From contig QANU01109800.1 in assembly GCA_003254905.1 (NCBI GenBank), forward strand, positions 1 through 64,000: DNA of 64,000 nt, in the 5' to 3' direction. The DNA is from Nissolia schottii. Its lineage: Eukaryota; Streptophyta; Magnoliopsida; Fabales; Fabaceae. The notes beneath the pieces were generated by a model. The model searched no databases and was not told the origin of the DNA. It saw nothing but the letters and a program-made list of their open reading frames with translations. Positions 60,809 to 64,000 of the stretch are shown piece after piece (within the stretch, counting starts at the first letter, position 1; every line of letters starts with the position of its first letter). Made by a program: the position numbers and the translations under genes.

Positions 60809-61808
60809 CTTTGAGAATTTGGACTTAACATTTGGTTCAATTTTCATGGCATCAAGCAGCAAGTATCAAAGTGATGTGATGTATACATGTGAACTGATAA
60901 TGGAAATTGGTAAAGGTTAAGATTTTGGTAGACAGGAAGTTTGTGAAATATATTGAAGTTTTACTGGGAGCCTCAAGTCAAAGTCAAAGTGCCCTATAAC
61001 ATTTAACATCATGAGGGCTTTAGCACTCGGGAAATTGTCATGAGGACCTGACATCTATGCATTTATGCTTGAAGCCGGCAGTTACAAGTTGGGTATGGAT
61101 ACACCAATGGGGGAAATTATTAATAAGAACCAGCTAAAAAGTACATTATACGGTAAAATTGAACAAAACAATAGACGATATTTAGTTTTTCCTTTTTATT
61201 CTATACTACTGTTATCTACTTGACTCTTGATTTATGTCGTTCAAGCTGAGTTGGTTTTTCTAAACTATTTTGTTCTGTTTCTAATGTTACTCCTTTTTTT
61301 TTTCTATTTATAAAATTCGAATATGGAACTTGGCTTGTAAATAAAAATGTGGTAACATTTGAATTAATTGTCGGCACGTTTTGCAAGTTGACACAATTCT
61401 CTGCCTACATAGCGGAGACCAATCTTTAAAATTGTTTGTTGCATTGCCAACAATGGTTTGAGCGGGTGGTAAACTCACAACGGAAAATCTCGGTTAGTAT
61501 TAATTAAGTACTATTATTATTGGAAATTTCAGACTTATTTTATTCTTCGTTTAAAAAAAAAAAGCTACTACTTGATTAAGCAACAACTCAGAAACCACAC
61601 AAACAATTACATAGCTTTCTTTTTTTCTTGGGCTGCATCAATGGCGTAGCTGAATGCCTACTTATTTTCTCCGCCCCCTAAAAGCCTACCTCTACTCTCA
61701 GTTACGACGACACAACAAAACCAGGCACATCAAGCTGTCATGCCCAACCCAACATTCAAAGAAGAAAAAGAAAAAAGAACAAACGTAAATTCAACCATCC
61801 ATATCATC
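60809..61808. other. 3' spacer between convergent antiporter and PGDH genes
   Basis: About 1 kb between the two stop codons, where the genes converge. It holds both 3' UTRs and AT-rich DNA. No gene seen. Confidence 0.5.
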
Positions 61809-63531
61809 TTACAACTTCAGGAAAACGAACTCTTCAACAGCAGGGATTTCTCCAATCTTCTTCAAAGTTTCTTTGCTAGGTTGATCGTCCACACCAATTG
61901 CCATTACAGCTTGCTTACGAGGAGCAATCCTTCCTACACTCATGAAGCTCACATTCACATTCTCCTCACCCAAAACGCTCCCAACCTTTCCGATCATGCC
62001 TGGCTGATCCACCTGCCTGCAAAGTATAATGCTACCTTCCAAGCTCACATCAACTTCAAAAGATCCAACCTTTGTCAGATGTGGGATACCGTCTTTCACA
62101 CGACCCTCAACCTTGATCTCCCCAGATTCTGATATGGCACTAGCAAATCGGGATTCCACATTAGCAATATGTACCTCAATGAATTCAAGGGGGCTCTCAG
62201 GTGAACCATCGAGAATAACTTTCTCCTCAGTTATCCTGAGCCCTCTTTGCTTAGCAGTGAAATCGGCATTGACCAAGTTCACAAAAACACTGGAGATGGG
62301 CTCAATCAAACCCTTGATAATCATAGCACGAATGACACGAGTGTCAAGATCATCAGGAGCCCTTGAAGAAGCATAAGTCACTTTCACAGTTTTCACACCG
62401 CTTCCTCCAGCAACTAACTGGACAGCAAGCCTCCCCAGCTTCTCAGCGAGATCAACATATGGTTTTAGCTCTGTCAACACCTATAGTCAGGAAGGAATAA
62501 AACATGTTAAATCTCAGCCACTTTCATCCCCAATTTCGGAAAATTGAGCCGAAATTGTAGACCGACTTCAATCCATGAATCAACAATATATTTTGATATG
62601 ATCAGGTCATGGACACTTTCAAAAGAACATTAGGTTGCATAAAGAATGGAATTCGATGCAATACAAATAGGAATAGGATTCAGAATTAACAAATTAAAAT
62701 GAGAATTCTATGCTGTAGCACTAAGTTATTTCCGTGCGAAGGATAAGGGCTCATCATGAAGTATGGTATCATGCAAAGGAGAAGGATACCTCTGAGGGAA
62801 CCATAGGTGCATTGACAGCAGTGGCAGCAAGCTCCCCTTTCAATGCTCCCACAACAGCTTCTGCTATTTCAATAGCCACTCCTTCCTGTTCATCATTTTC
62901 AAAGGTTTGTAAAACAGTACAGTTAATGCTCATAACCAATTGCTTATTGCTTTAAGTAACTTACCTGAGCTTCCGTGGTACTGGCACCAAGATGAGGTGT
63001 TGCAGTAACTTGCTCATGCATGATCAACTTGCTGTCTGTTGGGGGTGGCTCCACTGTGAAAACATCAAGCGCCGCCTGCAACAAATAGACACAACACAAT
63101 TAATTTAACTCTAAAGTGAACATCAAGTGCTTCCAAACAAGAGATGGCAATAACCTGAGCCACAATTCCAGAATCCAGTGCCCTAACAAGAGCATCCTCA
63201 TCAATGACTCCTCCGCGAGCAACATTGACTATACGAACTCCTTTCTTCATCTTCGCAAAAGTCTCATCGTTGAGCATCTTCGATGTAGCAGGAGTAAGAG
63301 GCATATGCAAAGAGATGAAATCTGCAGTGGCAATGGCCTCGTCGAAGCTCACAAGCTCCACTCCAATAGCACGAGCACGGTCAGCAGGAGCATAGGGGTC
63401 ATGTGCAATGACGTTCATGCCAAGACCCTTGGCACGGCGAGCAACTTCGGAACCAACCTTCCCAAATCCCATGACAGCAAGGGTTTTCCCAACCAGGGAA
63501 ACTCCCACATACTTGTTCCTCTGCCATTTCC
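61809..63531 (-). CDS. PGDH: Plastid D-3-phosphoglycerate dehydrogenase, 3' exons (partial)
   Basis: Four exons (63531-63155, 63075-62965, 62885-62790, 62480-61809) give the C-terminal part, beginning [11 protein letters not shown] and ending EEFVFLKL. The N-terminal exon with the transit peptide lies beyond 64000. The enzyme oxidises 3-phosphoglycerate with NAD+, the first step of the phosphorylated serine pathway in plastids. The Rossmann motif GFGKVG, the catalytic-region sequences [10 protein letters not shown] and VEPPP, and the His in TPHLGAS are all present. An allosteric-substrate-binding region follows ([11 protein letters not shown]), then a C-terminal ACT domain ([20 protein letters not shown]), known in the family for amino-acid regulation. 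Splice joins keep the frame throughout. Arabidopsis has three PGDH genes. By gene neighbourhood this one corresponds to PGDH1 (EDA9) or PGDH3. The gene is convergent with the antiporter. Confidence 0.96.
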
Positions 63532-64000
63532 CTGTATTTTATTCATAATGTGAGTAAATCAAGCAGCATGAATTGTGAACCACGGAGTAACCAGAACTAA
63601 AAATGAAAACAGAATCCACATCATAAATTCGGAATAAAGAAGCCTTGATTGACCTATATCCAATTTAATATCAGATCTCAACATTAACTACAAAAAACTA
63701 GTAAAAAATAAAAATCAGCCACACTGAAATTTATATATCTGGCTAAAAACAGTCTTACTTTCAACAACAACAAAAATTGATTTCACATTTGCTTCCATAA
63801 AAAGATGATCAATATAGTGACGTTAAGCTTCGAAAAGATTTTTTCCCCATCAAGTAACTTCCCTTCAGCACACACTTCACACCCATGTGAAGGATCAAAA
63901 TTCTTCACGAAAGCGCCAAATCAACCATACTTCAACGACAGGATCTAAATTGAAATCAAACAACCAAGGTATTCGACAAAATGATCGAAAGAGATTCTAG
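63532..64000 (-). other. First visible PGDH intron, running off the window
   Basis: From the acceptor AATACAG at 63532 to the window edge there is no coding similarity to the PGDH N terminus. The region reads as intron, with the upstream exon further right. Confidence 0.7.

Overview
The window is nuclear DNA from a dicot plant. It is AT-rich, the genes have short GT-AG introns, and MITEs, LTR-retrotransposon fossils and microsatellites fill the gaps. The protein sequences and repeat style suggest a legume, but I cannot fix the genus. There is one 113-base assembly gap (49323-49435) and one isolated N (26183).

Layout. 1-3800: LTR-retrotransposon fossils, a probable Ty3/gypsy LTR abutting a Ty1/copia fragment. 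5514-7700: an ankyrin-repeat membrane protein gene on the minus strand with a probable leader exon, followed by scraps of a decayed second copy near 8.2 and 10.7 kb. 13.2-14 kb: two adjacent MITEs. 14512-16554: a D3-type cyclin (+) with two upstream ORFs. 16.6-28.7 kb: a 12-kb gene-free stretch containing a hAT-like element. 28701-36597: two tandem cyclase/kynurenine-formamidase-like genes (-) with identical exon structure. 40479-41666: an intronless secreted LRR protein (+). 42.2-46.1 kb: a repeat-rich block with a 1.5-kb inverted-repeat element. 46696-48532: an SLX9-like ribosome biogenesis protein (+). 48795-50292: an LTR retrotransposon containing the gap. 50497-52112: a divergent ARF GTPase (-). 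53073-55275: stress-enhanced protein 1 (-). 55835-60808: a plastid NhaD-type Na+/H+ antiporter (+). 61809-64000: plastid phosphoglycerate dehydrogenase (-), whose 5' exon lies beyond the right edge.

The gene set is collinear with pieces of two Arabidopsis regions as I remember them: CYCD3;1, CYCLASE1, SEP1 and PGDH1 on chromosome 4, and PGDH3 beside NHD1 on chromosome 3. This looks like an ancestral gene order that was divided between duplicate chromosomes in Arabidopsis. Three plastid-protein genes sit together at the right end, two of them divergently transcribed. I found no clearly new biological system. The most unusual points are the overlapping uORFs of the cyclin, a GC-AG intron in the ankyrin gene, an in-frame 96-nt intron in the SEP1 transit peptide, the divergent ARF, and the 1.5-kb inverted-repeat element with internal arrays.
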